A DNA stretch of 64,000 bases from Dehalogenimonas alkenigignens (GCF_001466665.1 NZ_KQ758903.1:1-64000); one strand, 5' to 3'; positions 16,782 to 24,192 are shown, numbered from the stretch's first letter. Made by a program: numbers and translations. The notes: generated by a model from the sequence alone, not told the origin.

Positions 16782-17540
16782 TTATACCATTGAGTTGGAT
16801 AATAACGCGGTTTCTTCGCCATATTCGGGTTTATCGATAAGTGAACAATTGTCAATTTCGAGATACCAGAAGGGCGATACAGTTGGTTTGCCATCGTATA
16901 GGCCGCATTCTTTGAAGACAACCTTCTGTTGTCCTAAAGCAAGCCGCTTTTTAAAGATCGGCCCGTCAACAGTTAGTGTATGGTACAAACCTACCTTACC
17001 ATCGGTTGAGGTGACATATAGTGATTTAAGTTCATCCAGCAAATCTCGGTCGAGAGTTCTCCCGAGCCAACTTCTACCTAATTTCGAATTATCCGCGGCG
17101 ATGATCAGACTCACAAATCCGGAATCTATGAGATCGTTTATGATTGATTCACGATCTTCATCCCAGAGAGGTAAGATCGGTTCCATGTCTGCCGCTCGAC
17201 AGACTCTTTCAATCCACATCCGGTGTTCCAGGGCATCGGGATTACCAAGGCTGACATCGCCAAAAACGGCACCTGTGATACCGTCTTTTCTGAAATTCTG
17301 AAGCATTTTGATGTAATTGGTGGTATAACCGGCTCCGTCAGTCCAATTGGCAGTCAGGGGGATATCAATGGCTTCTGCCTGCTGCTCAACTACTTTAAGG
17401 GTAAGGTGATGAGGATAAAGCCGCCCCACTTCACGCGTGAACATGCTGGCAACGCATCTAACGTTATGGCCAATATTGAGTGCTCTGAACAGAGATAGCG
17501 AACAGTCTTTTCCACCGCTCCAAGATACGAACACATCCAT
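16782..17540 (-). CDS. DUF71/COG2102 ATP-pyrophosphatase (predicted B12-salvage subgroup)
   Basis: A 252-residue ATP-PPase of the diphthine-ammonia ligase fold. The PP-loop is VSWSGGKDCSLSLFRA at the N-terminus; YTTNYIKML and GAVFGDVSLGNPDALEHR are family features. I start at the ATG at 17540, with AAGGAG 7 bases upstream; an earlier in-frame start lacks a site. Diphthamide does not exist in bacteria, and comparative genomics has predicted a bacterial DUF71 subgroup in B12 salvage. Its place as first gene of this cluster agrees with that. It probably forms an amide on a corrinoid; this is inference. Confidence 0.8.
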   Translation of the reverse strand: MDVFVSWSGGKDCSLSLFRALNIGHNVRCVASMFTREVGRLYPHHLTLKVVEQQAEAIDIPLTANWTDGAGYTTNYIKMLQNFRKDGITGAVFGDVSLGNPDALEHRMWIERVCRAADMEPILPLWDEDRESIINDLIDSGFVSLIIAADNSKLGRSWLGRTLDRDLLDELKSLYVTSTDGKVGLYHTLTVDGPIFKKRLALGQQKVVFKECGLYDGKPTVSPFWYLEIDNCSLIDKPEYGEETALLSNSMV

Positions 17541-17577
17541 CGATTTCTCCTTGTCTACCATAACCAAGTCGATCCAG

Positions 17578-17593
17578 AACTAGTTCACTAGTT
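17578..17593. promoter_or_regulatory. Perfect palindrome upstream of corrinoid cluster
   Basis: AACTAGTTCACTAGTT is a perfect inverted repeat (7-bp arms, 2-base centre) 37 bases before the start of the DUF71 gene, the first gene of the cluster. Its position fits an operator. No cognate regulator can be named. Confidence 0.4.
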
Positions 17594-17756
17594 ACTGTAT
17601 CGGAATCCAACAGGAAGCATTTCGGGAGGCCATTCATCTTAAAATATATCAGTGTCGTTTCGTGGGTTTCAGTAATGTCCATTACATAGACCTAGGGACC
17701 TATTGAACCAATTTCTCGGAATTATTCTCGTACAGTATTCTCATAAAATAGTCGCA

Positions 17757-17787
17757 TGCGTTGGGCTGGGGTTACCAGCCCAACGCA
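17757..17787. terminator. Perfect 13-bp hairpin after PNPOx-family gene
   Basis: TGCGTTGGGCTGG pairs with CCAGCCCAACGCA around a 5-base loop. It lies 17 bases beyond the stop of the minus-strand gene at 17805 and is a likely terminator, though the U-run after it is weak. Confidence 0.6.
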
Positions 17788-17804
17788 TCAAATTGAGAAC
17801 TGAT

Positions 17805-18221
17805 CTATACTGCTTTACCTTTGTCTTGAGGAGCCTGGGAATAGACGGACTCTACCTTTACAGTACCAACTCCAGTAATGTTTACGCCCATGGCTTCCTT
17901 GATGGCTTTAGCAAAATTGTCAAATAACGGCCCACTCGTGTGATATTTTTGAAAACTTCCTTTTATTTGATAAGCCGTAAATGGAGGGGCTATTGGCAAA
18001 TTGATGGCAACGATTGCAACTTTTTTCGTTTCTTCAAGATTTTTAAATGTCCTGGTCGTTCGGCCATACAGATCTGCGAATGCAAGAGTCTCGTCATCTA
18101 CGGCGGTCATACTAGTTTTAGGTGTGACATTTAATTCACCCTTTTTACTTATCGTCGCAACCATTTTGGGAACGCTCGGGTTTTGGAACAGAGCAACCAC
18201 TTCTTTTGTCATTTTGGCCAT
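17805..18221 (-). CDS. PNPOx-family FMN-binding split-barrel protein, copy 1
   Basis: A 138-residue member of the pyridoxamine-phosphate-oxidase-like flavin-binding split-barrel family, small cytosolic proteins that bind FMN or F420. The family core is PKMVATISKKGELNVTPKTS and LAFADLYGRTTRTFKNL. It is closely similar to the gene at 29053-29490, and a deleted third relative lies at 31171. An AAAGGA site precedes the ATG. The substrate is unknown; the three sites around the rdh region suggest a role in redox or stress. Confidence 0.8.
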   Translation of the reverse strand: MAKMTKEVVALFQNPSVPKMVATISKKGELNVTPKTSMTAVDDETLAFADLYGRTTRTFKNLEETKKVAIVAINLPIAPPFTAYQIKGSFQKYHTSGPLFDNFAKAIKEAMGVNITGVGTVKVESVYSQAPQDKGKAV

Positions 18222-18321
18222 TTTATTTAAATCCTTTCACCTAATAATAATCACTAGACTCAGGTCACTTTGAATCTGCCCTATATTTGCATCCATTCCT
18301 CCAGATTCTTAAGCTGCAAAT

Positions 18322-18846
18322 TCAGGAAGCGTTTTTTAAAAATGAATTTGCTATGACTAATTCGTTGTTCACTAAACCGAGACATACCCCAGTAATGGTG
18401 ACATCTTTCCCGACCACATTATTTAATTGAGTGTCTGAAAGTATTTGGATTTGCACAATGCATTTTATTTTAAATAGATCACTTGGATTGTCAGACCCGA
18501 CAAATAGATAATAACCGACAGAAGCACTGACAGCATCAACCTGCTTTTGCCATGAGATAAGCTTCCCGCTAAGAACCACATCCCGTTCGAGGTAGTTCTT
18601 GTTTGCATCTGAAGAATTGGTGGCATAAGCGGTAAAAAGTTTCGATGCGTCCAATATAATTGGAGTATTTGATCCGCTTGTCGTATTCACTACCACATGG
18701 GTCGTACTGGTTTTTGCATCTACATGATCTGTAATTGATATAACACTATAGGTCATGCTTATCACTGCACAAAGTACAATGGGTGAAGTAATAACGATAC
18801 TGCGTAATAAACATTTACTATCGATTGACTTAATCATTTTTTTCAT
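18322..18846 (-). CDS. Membrane-anchored OB-fold (tRNA_anti-like) protein
   Basis: A 174-residue protein with an N-terminal hydrophobic segment (about residues 16-36) acting as an anchor or uncleaved signal. The rest resembles the tRNA_anti-like OB fold: ERDVVLSGKLISW, a middle with YYLFVGSD, and VVGKDVTITGVCLGLVNNEL at the end. Such proteins are exported and bind unknown ligands. It lies downstream of rdhB on the same strand, but a strong hairpin separates them. The AT-rich composition matches the rdh region. Confidence 0.6.
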   Translation of the reverse strand: MKKMIKSIDSKCLLRSIVITSPIVLCAVISMTYSVISITDHVDAKTSTTHVVVNTTSGSNTPIILDASKLFTAYATNSSDANKNYLERDVVLSGKLISWQKQVDAVSASVGYYLFVGSDNPSDLFKIKCIVQIQILSDTQLNNVVGKDVTITGVCLGLVNNELVIANSFLKNAS

Positions 18847-18902
18847 TGGAATATCAAATTAATTATCTTGTAATTTATGACGCAAGAATTGTCTGCAAGA
18901 CA

Positions 18903-18977
18903 AATAGGGACCGGCTGACTCGATAATTATTTAAGTGATTCAGGTTTTAGCAGTCTGAGCCAGCCGGTCCCTATTTT
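18903..18977 (-). terminator. Long-arm hairpin terminator after rdhB
   Basis: AATAGGGACCGGCTG pairs perfectly with CAGCCGGTCCCTATT across a loop of about 43 bases, with a T-rich flank on each side. It begins just after the rdhB stop and could end transcription from both directions. Confidence 0.6.
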
Positions 18978-18980
18978 GTT

Positions 18981-19265
18981 CTACACTTTTTCGTGAGTTC
19001 GAGATCGAACCATCAGCTGAGTCGCGATTCCCAATAGTATTAAGCCTGGAACCCCAAAGAGAAGAGCCGACATTGCCGCAGCTTTCGGATAGTGCTCTTC
19101 ATATGTCCCAACGATGTTTTGAAGAGCGAATAGTGTTGAAAGCAATCCAATAGCAGATAGAACCCACACGTACCATTGAACCGCAATTTTATTCGTTCGA
19201 ACCCAATAAATAATCGAGGTTAAAACGATCCCTAAACCAAGAATCCCTAAATACCAATACCACAT
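18981..19265 (-). CDS. rdhB: RdhB, membrane anchor of a reductive dehalogenase
   Basis: A 94-residue hydrophobic protein with three membrane helices (about 3-21, 30-47, 64-86), the standard architecture of RdhB. The stretch NIVGTYEEHYPKAA between helices 2 and 3 carries the loop with Glu-Glu seen in the family. RdhB holds the Tat-exported catalytic subunit at the outer face of the membrane. A ribosome-binding site (AAAGGAAAG) is present. Its own rdhA upstream has been reduced to the last 33 codons by an insertion sequence, so it is now an orphan that might serve another RdhA. Confidence 0.85.
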   Translation of the reverse strand: MWYWYLGILGLGIVLTSIIYWVRTNKIAVQWYVWVLSAIGLLSTLFALQNIVGTYEEHYPKAAAMSALLFGVPGLILLGIATQLMVRSRTHEKV

Positions 19266-19286
19266 TGTACTTTCCTTTCTCGATAT

Positions 19287-19388
19287 TTACGTCTGATCCA
19301 TACCAAAAATAGGCATTTCTTTTCCGAGATTCCACCAATCTTCATATTGTTCAACAGGTAGTTGGCCGAAACCGAAAGCATCATCCAT
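19287..19388 (-). pseudogene. rdhA 3' remnant (last 33 codons)
   Basis: Directly upstream of rdhB the minus strand encodes the typical end of a reductive dehalogenase: MDDAFGFG, then YEDWWNLG and MPIFGMDQT, then a stop. Compare MDDFFGYG near the C-terminus of the intact RdhA at 24258. The homology stops exactly at the terminal repeat of the IS at 19389. The other 450 or so codons are not on the far side of the IS, so this is a deletion and not a simple insertion. Confidence 0.85.
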
Positions 19389-19453
19389 TGACCTGACCCC
19401 CTAAAACGAGTCCAGTTTCATGTTAGACTGGAAAATAAGAAAGGGGGAAGCAG

Positions 19454-19732
19454 ATGCCCAGGAAATCTTTCACGCCAGAGCAGATCATCAACAAGCTCCG
19501 AGAGGCTGAGGTCCTTATCAGCCAAGGTACTACCCTCTCCGTAATGCTCAAGAAGATCGGAGTCAGCGACTGCACCTATTATCGCTGGCGCCAGGAGTTC
19601 GGTGGCATGCGCATCGAGCAGGCAAAACGACTTAAGGAACTCGAACAAGAGAACGCACGCCTGAAGCGCCTGGTGGCTGATCTATCTCTCGATAAGGCCA
19701 TCCTGGCCGAAGCCGCCCGGGGAAACTCCTAA
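19454..19732 (+). CDS. IS3-family transposase OrfA
   Basis: A 92-residue HTH protein. The N-terminal PRKSFTPEQIINKLREAE and VSDCTYYRWRQEFGG form the helix-turn-helix that binds the IS ends, followed by a leucine-zipper-like segment (LKELEQENARLKRLVADL). It is intact. A -1 frameshift near its end would fuse it to OrfB to make the full transposase. Confidence 0.92.
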   Translation: MPRKSFTPEQIINKLREAEVLISQGTTLSVMLKKIGVSDCTYYRWRQEFGGMRIEQAKRLKELEQENARLKRLVADLSLDKAILAEAARGNS

Positions 19733-19752
19733 GCCCGTCCAGGAGAAGGAAG

Positions 19753-20568
19753 GTGATTATCCGAATATCGGATGCACTTCATATCTCCCAGAGGCGGGCA
19801 TGTATGGTATTAGGTCAGACGAGATCTACTCAACGGCGGAGTCACAACTCAAGTGCCGAAGAGGAGAGTCTGACGGACGATATCATTTCCCTGGCCACCA
19901 AGTTTGGCCGGTATGGCTACCGGCGTATTACGGCTATGCTCAAATCGGAAGGCTGGATGGTAAATCACAAGAGGGTGGAAAGAATATGGCGGCAGGAAGG
20001 TTTAAAGGTGCCCCAGAAGCAACCAAGGCGTAAAAGACTATGGCTTAACGACAACTCGTGCATCCGTTTGAGGCCGGAACACAAGGACCACGTTTGGAGC
20101 TACGACTTTGTTAAACGTAGGACAGAGAACGGCAAGGCTTTCAGGATACTGACCATTATCGATGAGTTCACTAGGGAGTGCCCGGCGCTGCTGGTGGCCC
20201 GCAGTATCCCTTCTCATGATGTCATAGACCAGCTTTTCCAACTCTTTGTGCTCCGGGGAATACCTGAGTACATCCGCTCCGACAATGGAACCGAATTCAC
20301 CGCCAGGCAGATACGCAAATGGCTGGCCAGGATTGGAGTTAAAACGCTATTCATCGAGCCAGGGAGCCCATGGGAAAACGGCTACATTGAGTCCTTCAAT
20401 GGCAAGCTCAGTGATGAACTCCTGGACCGGGAAATATTCAGTACGTTAACTGAGGCGAAGGTATTGATTGAGCAGTGGAGGAGGGACTACAATCAGATCC
20501 GGCCCCACAGCTCACTCGGCTACCGTCCACCGGCGCCAGAGGCCAAGATAGCTGCAATAACTACTTAA
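19753..20568 (+). CDS. IS3-family transposase OrfB (DDE integrase core)
   Basis: A 271-residue catalytic part with an rve core. The DDE triad is visible: Asp in WSYDFVKRRT, Asp in IRSDNGTEFT and Glu in NGYIESFNGKL, 35 residues after the second Asp as usual in IS3. The HTH_21-like N-terminus (GRYGYRRITAML) is present. A GTG start at 19753 has its own AGGAG-like site, and the frame is also open upstream, so both separate and fused products are possible. The element looks capable of transposition. Confidence 0.92.
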   Translation: MIIRISDALHISQRRACMVLGQTRSTQRRSHNSSAEEESLTDDIISLATKFGRYGYRRITAMLKSEGWMVNHKRVERIWRQEGLKVPQKQPRRKRLWLNDNSCIRLRPEHKDHVWSYDFVKRRTENGKAFRILTIIDEFTRECPALLVARSIPSHDVIDQLFQLFVLRGIPEYIRSDNGTEFTARQIRKWLARIGVKTLFIEPGSPWENGYIESFNGKLSDELLDREIFSTLTEAKVLIEQWRRDYNQIRPHSSLGYRPPAPEAKIAAITT

Positions 20569-21172
20569 GAAGTGGTATCGCTATCGGGGGCAGGTCAAAT
20601 TTAGCTACCGCTTTGGTCAACATTATTTTAAGATGTGAATTACTTACCTCTTGTATCGAATACGGTATCCCAACCTTGTCGGCAAATTCGCTTATTATTT
20701 GTTCTTCAAACTTGATTCCTTTAAACCTAAGCGCAACCATTTTTGTCACGTTGGAATCAAGGACAACTCTCCCATTTTTTGTGTTTAACCCAAAACCATC
20801 AATAACTTCCTTCCTCCATTTAGTCAAAAAGGGTTTACTCAACATCCATTCATTATTCCTTAAGCATTTTCGTAACAACGAAGGGGGAAGTGACATTTCC
20901 CAACAATTCTTCCCTCCCAGCATAGATATCGAGTAATCACGGTATTTGTTCATGAGTTTCTCAAGATCAGGATGGCAAGATCCGTAAATAATAATAGTTG
21001 ATTCATTTGCTATTACTGACTTGTCAATCTGTGTTCTTAACGTTTGACTACCAACTGGAAAAAGGCAACAGGGTAACACCGGATATATAGAATAGGCGTT
21101 ATCAGGTAACGTTTTTGTTACCAATCTTACTTGGTCAAGCATCGAAGCGCAGGTTAAAAGGCCGATTCTCAT
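20561..21172 (-). CDS. DUF1638 protein with C-terminus replaced by IS sequence
   Basis: A 203-residue DUF1638 family member: IIYGSCHPDLEKLM, LGGKNCWEM and SKPFLTKWRKEV are recognisable. DUF1638 genes are often found beside corrinoid methyltransferase systems. The last 11 codons or so (DLPPIAIPLLK) are read from the right end of the IS at 20597, so the natural C-terminus is lost; how much is missing is not known. It overlaps the preceding gene by 4 bases. Whether the product still works is open. Confidence 0.7.
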   Translation of the reverse strand: MRIGLLTCASMLDQVRLVTKTLPDNAYSIYPVLPCCLFPVGSQTLRTQIDKSVIANESTIIIYGSCHPDLEKLMNKYRDYSISMLGGKNCWEMSLPPSLLRKCLRNNEWMLSKPFLTKWRKEVIDGFGLNTKNGRVVLDSNVTKMVALRFKGIKFEEQIISEFADKVGIPYSIQEVSNSHLKIMLTKAVAKFDLPPIAIPLLK

Positions 21173-21753
21173 TCCATTTTCTCCAGCAACGAATCTTTAA
21201 GTATAGTAGGAAGGGCCAATATGCTGGGAGGGAAATTGCATGATGATAGGTAATTATCCATTAACTCCGGTTTTAGAATAAATATATTCCCCCCCAAGAG
21301 AACACGTATATCCTTACCACGTAACAATTTAAGAAATCTGTCTAATAGAATAATGTGGTTATATTGTGGCAAGGTGACTACGATGAACCTACCGTTTATG
21401 AATTCGGTTTTTTGTCTTTCAGGGTTTAGTATTGACGTGGGTCGAGCTCGAAACCCTGATAATGTCAACAGTAGATAAATTAGTTCAACGGATTTAGGTA
21501 TGAACTCAGAAAAATAACAGATTGGGATAACTGTTTCAGATAAATGGTGAGACGCGATAAGCGATAATCCATGATTAACAAATTTCAATGCGGCATTTAA
21601 TTCCGCCGCATTCACATTTCCTGCTTCCCATTGAGTGGTTAAGTCGCAAACAGTGGCGAGCAGTTCCTCACTCGAATATATTCTTTCAGCATTGAAGTCT
21701 TTTTCAAGAAGGTCGTTATAGAACTGTATACGGTTAACGCTGGTCGCTGGCAT
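21169..21753 (-). CDS. Unknown protein with possible degenerate corrinoid-binding fold
   Basis: A 194-residue protein without a firm family match. The first 90 residues look helical, and the rest (LLTLSGFRARPTS, FIVVTLPQ, DIRVLLGGNIF) follows the strand pattern of a B12-binding Rossmann domain, but the DxHxxG that contacts cobalt is missing. Co-translation with DUF1638 (4-base overlap) fits a corrinoid-related pair. It could equally be an unrelated alpha/beta protein. A TATAAT box lies 30 bases upstream. Confidence 0.5.
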   Translation of the reverse strand: MPATSVNRIQFYNDLLEKDFNAERIYSSEELLATVCDLTTQWEAGNVNAAELNAALKFVNHGLSLIASHHLSETVIPICYFSEFIPKSVELIYLLLTLSGFRARPTSILNPERQKTEFINGRFIVVTLPQYNHIILLDRFLKLLRGKDIRVLLGGNIFILKPELMDNYLSSCNFPPSILALPTILKDSLLEKME

Positions 21754-21782
21754 GTAAGAATTCCTTTTATTAACCAGGAAGT

Positions 21783-21825
21783 ATTATAGCATGCCTCATG
21801 GTAACAAAATGGTAAAAATAGGTAA
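21783..21825 (-). promoter_or_regulatory. Promoter -10 with phased GGTAA repeats
   Basis: On the minus strand TATAAT (21788-21783) lies 30 bases before the gene starting at 21753. Three GGTAA copies on the plus strand begin at 21800, 21811 and 21821, spaced 11 and 10 bases, which is about one helical turn and typical of an activator binding in tandem. Confidence 0.4.
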
Positions 21826-21882
21826 CGGTATGGTTGGTTTGATCGGGAAAGTTTTATTCGTTTGAAACCAGTTTTCTCTGTC

Positions 21883-23226
21883 CTAAAATGATCGAGGAAT
21901 ATTGAGGAGGCTTGAGCAAAATGGGCATGTGGCCAAACATAAATTGCATTCACTCGATTGTTCGAGGCTGTGTTTCTTACACAAATGCGTCTTATTAAAA
22001 AACAATTTTTTACCTGGCACTGTATATTCGTTTGACATCCCCTCGAACGTAGGCGGTTCCCAACTCGCTTCAGAATGGTTCGAAATCGCGCCGCTCGGAC
22101 ATACGGTTGCACATTTAAAGCATGTATGGCAATAGCGAAACACCCCGGAATCTATTGGACCGGTGGGAGCTAACGGGAGATCTGTGATCATACTGAAATA
22201 ACTCGAATTGTTCTGAGGCTTTGGACAAAAACAATAATTGTTATTCCTTGTGACCTCGGCTAGTCCTGACAATATCGCGGCGGCAGCGGCAGGCAACAGC
22301 CCCTGTGTATCATCCATGTACCCCATGCCTTGGTATCCGATAGCTCTCAGGAAATCCTGAAGACACGTTTGTACAGCTGTATGCGTCCTATAACTGTTAT
22401 CGTAATAACGCGGTCCCCAGATCGAAGAATTTTCGTGAGTCGAACGAATCGGAGGCATCATGATACTGACAATCCAAAGTTTTTTCTTTGGTATGACATA
22501 TCGGTTTGCCGACTCGTATGCCCGGGTAACATCCTCGAATACGATGGGTTTTATAATATCATTTGGTGGCGGCCAATCATGCGTGAAATCATTTGTTGTA
22601 GCTTTTGTCTTCCCATATTTTGCAGGAGGATTATTGTTTCCTCTCGGATAGGTAAAAAGCAATTTACGCTCGAGGCTGTTAAGCTCCATGGTCCCTATTG
22701 TGTATGCGCCAAAGTACCGAGCAGCAGCAGTTAGAATTCCAAGGTTTTCTTCCGGTGTACCTTGCCAAGTTATAGGTTCCCTGTAAGCGGAAGATGTTTC
22801 TGCATGTTCACGCCCCAAAAACGTCTTCGCAAAATACGGTTTGATCCTACTACCTTCGATTAAGGCTTGACGGAAAAGTGTTAGTCGAGAGTGGCGTATT
22901 TCGGATAGTAAAGCCCTGTGTCCCGAGTTGATTGAATCGTAAACTGCTTGGATTCCGCCAATATATTTAGCGAGACTATGGATCGTGTGCAAAGACTCTC
23001 GTCCGTCAAAACGGTGAATATTTTCCCAATTAATTTCACAAGTGGGGTGGTTGATTTCGAGAGGTGAAACCCACCAAGGTCGTTGATTTTTGGCTAATTG
23101 GGATGCCAGCACCTCGTCAAGGTCATGGAAAGTGTCACTAGCAATTGACTGTTGAAAAACATGTGAAGGGAGATCAAAGTGGGTTGTGAAGGCTTTTTCT
23201 GTGTGGGTAACATGATATTTGGTCAT
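21883..23226 (-). CDS. RdhA-like protein without Tat signal and without usual C-terminus
   Basis: A 447-residue reductive-dehalogenase homologue. The start lacks the twin-Arg signal and enters the family at FHDLDEVLASQL, as in the mature part of RdhA (FHDLDELGG in the intact copy). Both Fe-S motifs are present: CHTCFKCATVCP and the spaced set CKKH, CNLCLATCP. It ends 14 residues after the second motif, lacking the 70-residue tail of the intact protein. It should be cytoplasmic. It could be catabolic, regulatory or on the way to decay; no frameshift is visible. Confidence 0.8.
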   Translation of the reverse strand: MTKYHVTHTEKAFTTHFDLPSHVFQQSIASDTFHDLDEVLASQLAKNQRPWWVSPLEINHPTCEINWENIHRFDGRESLHTIHSLAKYIGGIQAVYDSINSGHRALLSEIRHSRLTLFRQALIEGSRIKPYFAKTFLGREHAETSSAYREPITWQGTPEENLGILTAAARYFGAYTIGTMELNSLERKLLFTYPRGNNNPPAKYGKTKATTNDFTHDWPPPNDIIKPIVFEDVTRAYESANRYVIPKKKLWIVSIMMPPIRSTHENSSIWGPRYYDNSYRTHTAVQTCLQDFLRAIGYQGMGYMDDTQGLLPAAAAAILSGLAEVTRNNNYCFCPKPQNNSSYFSMITDLPLAPTGPIDSGVFRYCHTCFKCATVCPSGAISNHSEASWEPPTFEGMSNEYTVPGKKLFFNKTHLCKKHSLEQSSECNLCLATCPFCSSLLNIPRSF

Positions 23227-23242
23227 AAAACCACTGCATAAG

Positions 23243-23980
23243 TTAAGACTGAGATAGGCATTGGCAATTTAGATTCGGGACTAGTTCTTCAACTTCATTT
23301 CTGGGGTGCAATTCCATCTCTTTTAGGAACCAATTGCTTATGATAAATTTATGTTCCAAATCGTCCTTAACTATGCCAGCCTTTTTAAGATTTTTCAGGA
23401 CGTTAGTTACCATTACTCTGGATGTCCCAGTCAGCGCTCCCAATTCATCGTGAGTCATTCTAAAAGCCAATCTTCGGCCATCCTTTGTTACTTCACCGTG
23501 TTCTTGAGCCAGACGGCCAAGCATCCGAGCTAATCTCGTCTGAGTATCACAAATTGCCATGTCAGCCAGCCGCTCATTCATCGTTCCCAAACGTTCGCTT
23601 AAAATTCGGATTGTTTTGATCGCTATTGACGAATTCTGAGCGATAAGTGATTCGAAATCTGTCTTATAACAGGCGCAAAGGCGGGATCTTTCCATAGCCT
23701 GAGCTGAAAGGGCATGAACACTATCGTTGAATAGGACTTCCTCACCGAAAAGATCGTGTGATGTCAGATAGCCCAAGACAATTTCTTTGCCCTCATCGGA
23801 CGTCTTGAAAAGCTTAATTTTGCCCTCGAAAACCATGAACACCGCTGTCGAAGGCTCCCCCTGCATGAACAGGTATTCACCTTTACCATACATCGGTCGG
23901 CGAAACAAAGTCCGAACATATTCTTTCTCTGAAGCATTTAGCGATTCGAACAACCAAAAGTCAGACATACAACCTATCAT
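23243..23980 (-). CDS. CRP/FNR-family regulator (possible rdh activator)
   Basis: A 245-residue regulator with an N-terminal cyclic-nucleotide-binding-like beta-roll (about 10-125; KIKLFKTSDEGKEIVLGYL) and a C-terminal Crp-type HTH (FRMTHDELGALTGTSRVMV). CprK-type members of this family bind halogenated compounds and turn on rdh genes. It is divergent from the intact rdhA at 24258 and lies upstream of the Tat-less RdhA-like gene on its own strand (16-base gap), so it could control both. The effector cannot be read. Confidence 0.85.
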   Translation of the reverse strand: MIGCMSDFWLFESLNASEKEYVRTLFRRPMYGKGEYLFMQGEPSTAVFMVFEGKIKLFKTSDEGKEIVLGYLTSHDLFGEEVLFNDSVHALSAQAMERSRLCACYKTDFESLIAQNSSIAIKTIRILSERLGTMNERLADMAICDTQTRLARMLGRLAQEHGEVTKDGRRLAFRMTHDELGALTGTSRVMVTNVLKNLKKAGIVKDDLEHKFIISNWFLKEMELHPRNEVEELVPNLNCQCLSQS

Positions 23981-24173
23981 TTCAATCCCACCCTCTTAAC
24001 ACTAGTAACAAAAATGCCTCTGCGCAGAAAAATCCCTATATCAAAATTATATCACTAGCCTAAGAGACGTGGTGTAATCCGTAATACATAATTTTGGGAC
24101 AAATTTGTTTGAGGGAGATGAGATAAGTGTAAAAAGGGTCGGGTCGTTCCTAGCCACCCAGGATGTCATCCAG

Positions 24174-24192
24174 AATACAACTTCATTGTATT
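24174..24192. promoter_or_regulatory. Inverted repeat, candidate CRP/FNR-type operator of rdhA
   Basis: AATACAA and TTGTATT form a perfect palindrome with a 5-base centre, 65 bases before the rdhA start and in the intergenic region shared with the divergent CRP/FNR gene. It has the symmetry and size of a CRP/FNR-family site, although the arms differ from the classical TTGAT/ATCAA. Confidence 0.5.

Larger units (their letters stand above)
19389..20597 (+). mobile_element. IS3-family insertion sequence
   Basis: An element of 1209 bases. The left end is TGACCTGACCCCC and the right end, on the opposite strand, TGACCTGCCCCCG, so the terminal repeats match at 11 of the first 13 bases when one indel is allowed. 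Inside are orfA and orfB in a -1 relation, as in the IS3 family. The flanks (CCAT on the left, AATT on the right) show no target duplication, and they belong to different genes, so sequence was lost by recombination or adjacent deletion. Confidence 0.88.

Noticed and set aside
17464-17682. 72-codon minus-strand frame before the DUF71 gene
   Set aside because: Its 3' part overlaps the DUF71 gene in another frame, it has no clear RBS, and it contains the palindromic operator candidate. It looks like chance, although the first 40 residues are not implausible.
19383-20601. Target-site duplication at the IS ends
   Set aside because: The flanks CCAT and AATT do not match, so a simple insertion with duplication is not supported.
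21639-22112. 157-codon minus-strand frame overlapping the Tat-less RdhA-like gene
   Set aside because: It runs in another frame across the RdhA-like end and the DUF1638-pair promoter; the residues show no domain, whereas both neighbouring frames have family features.
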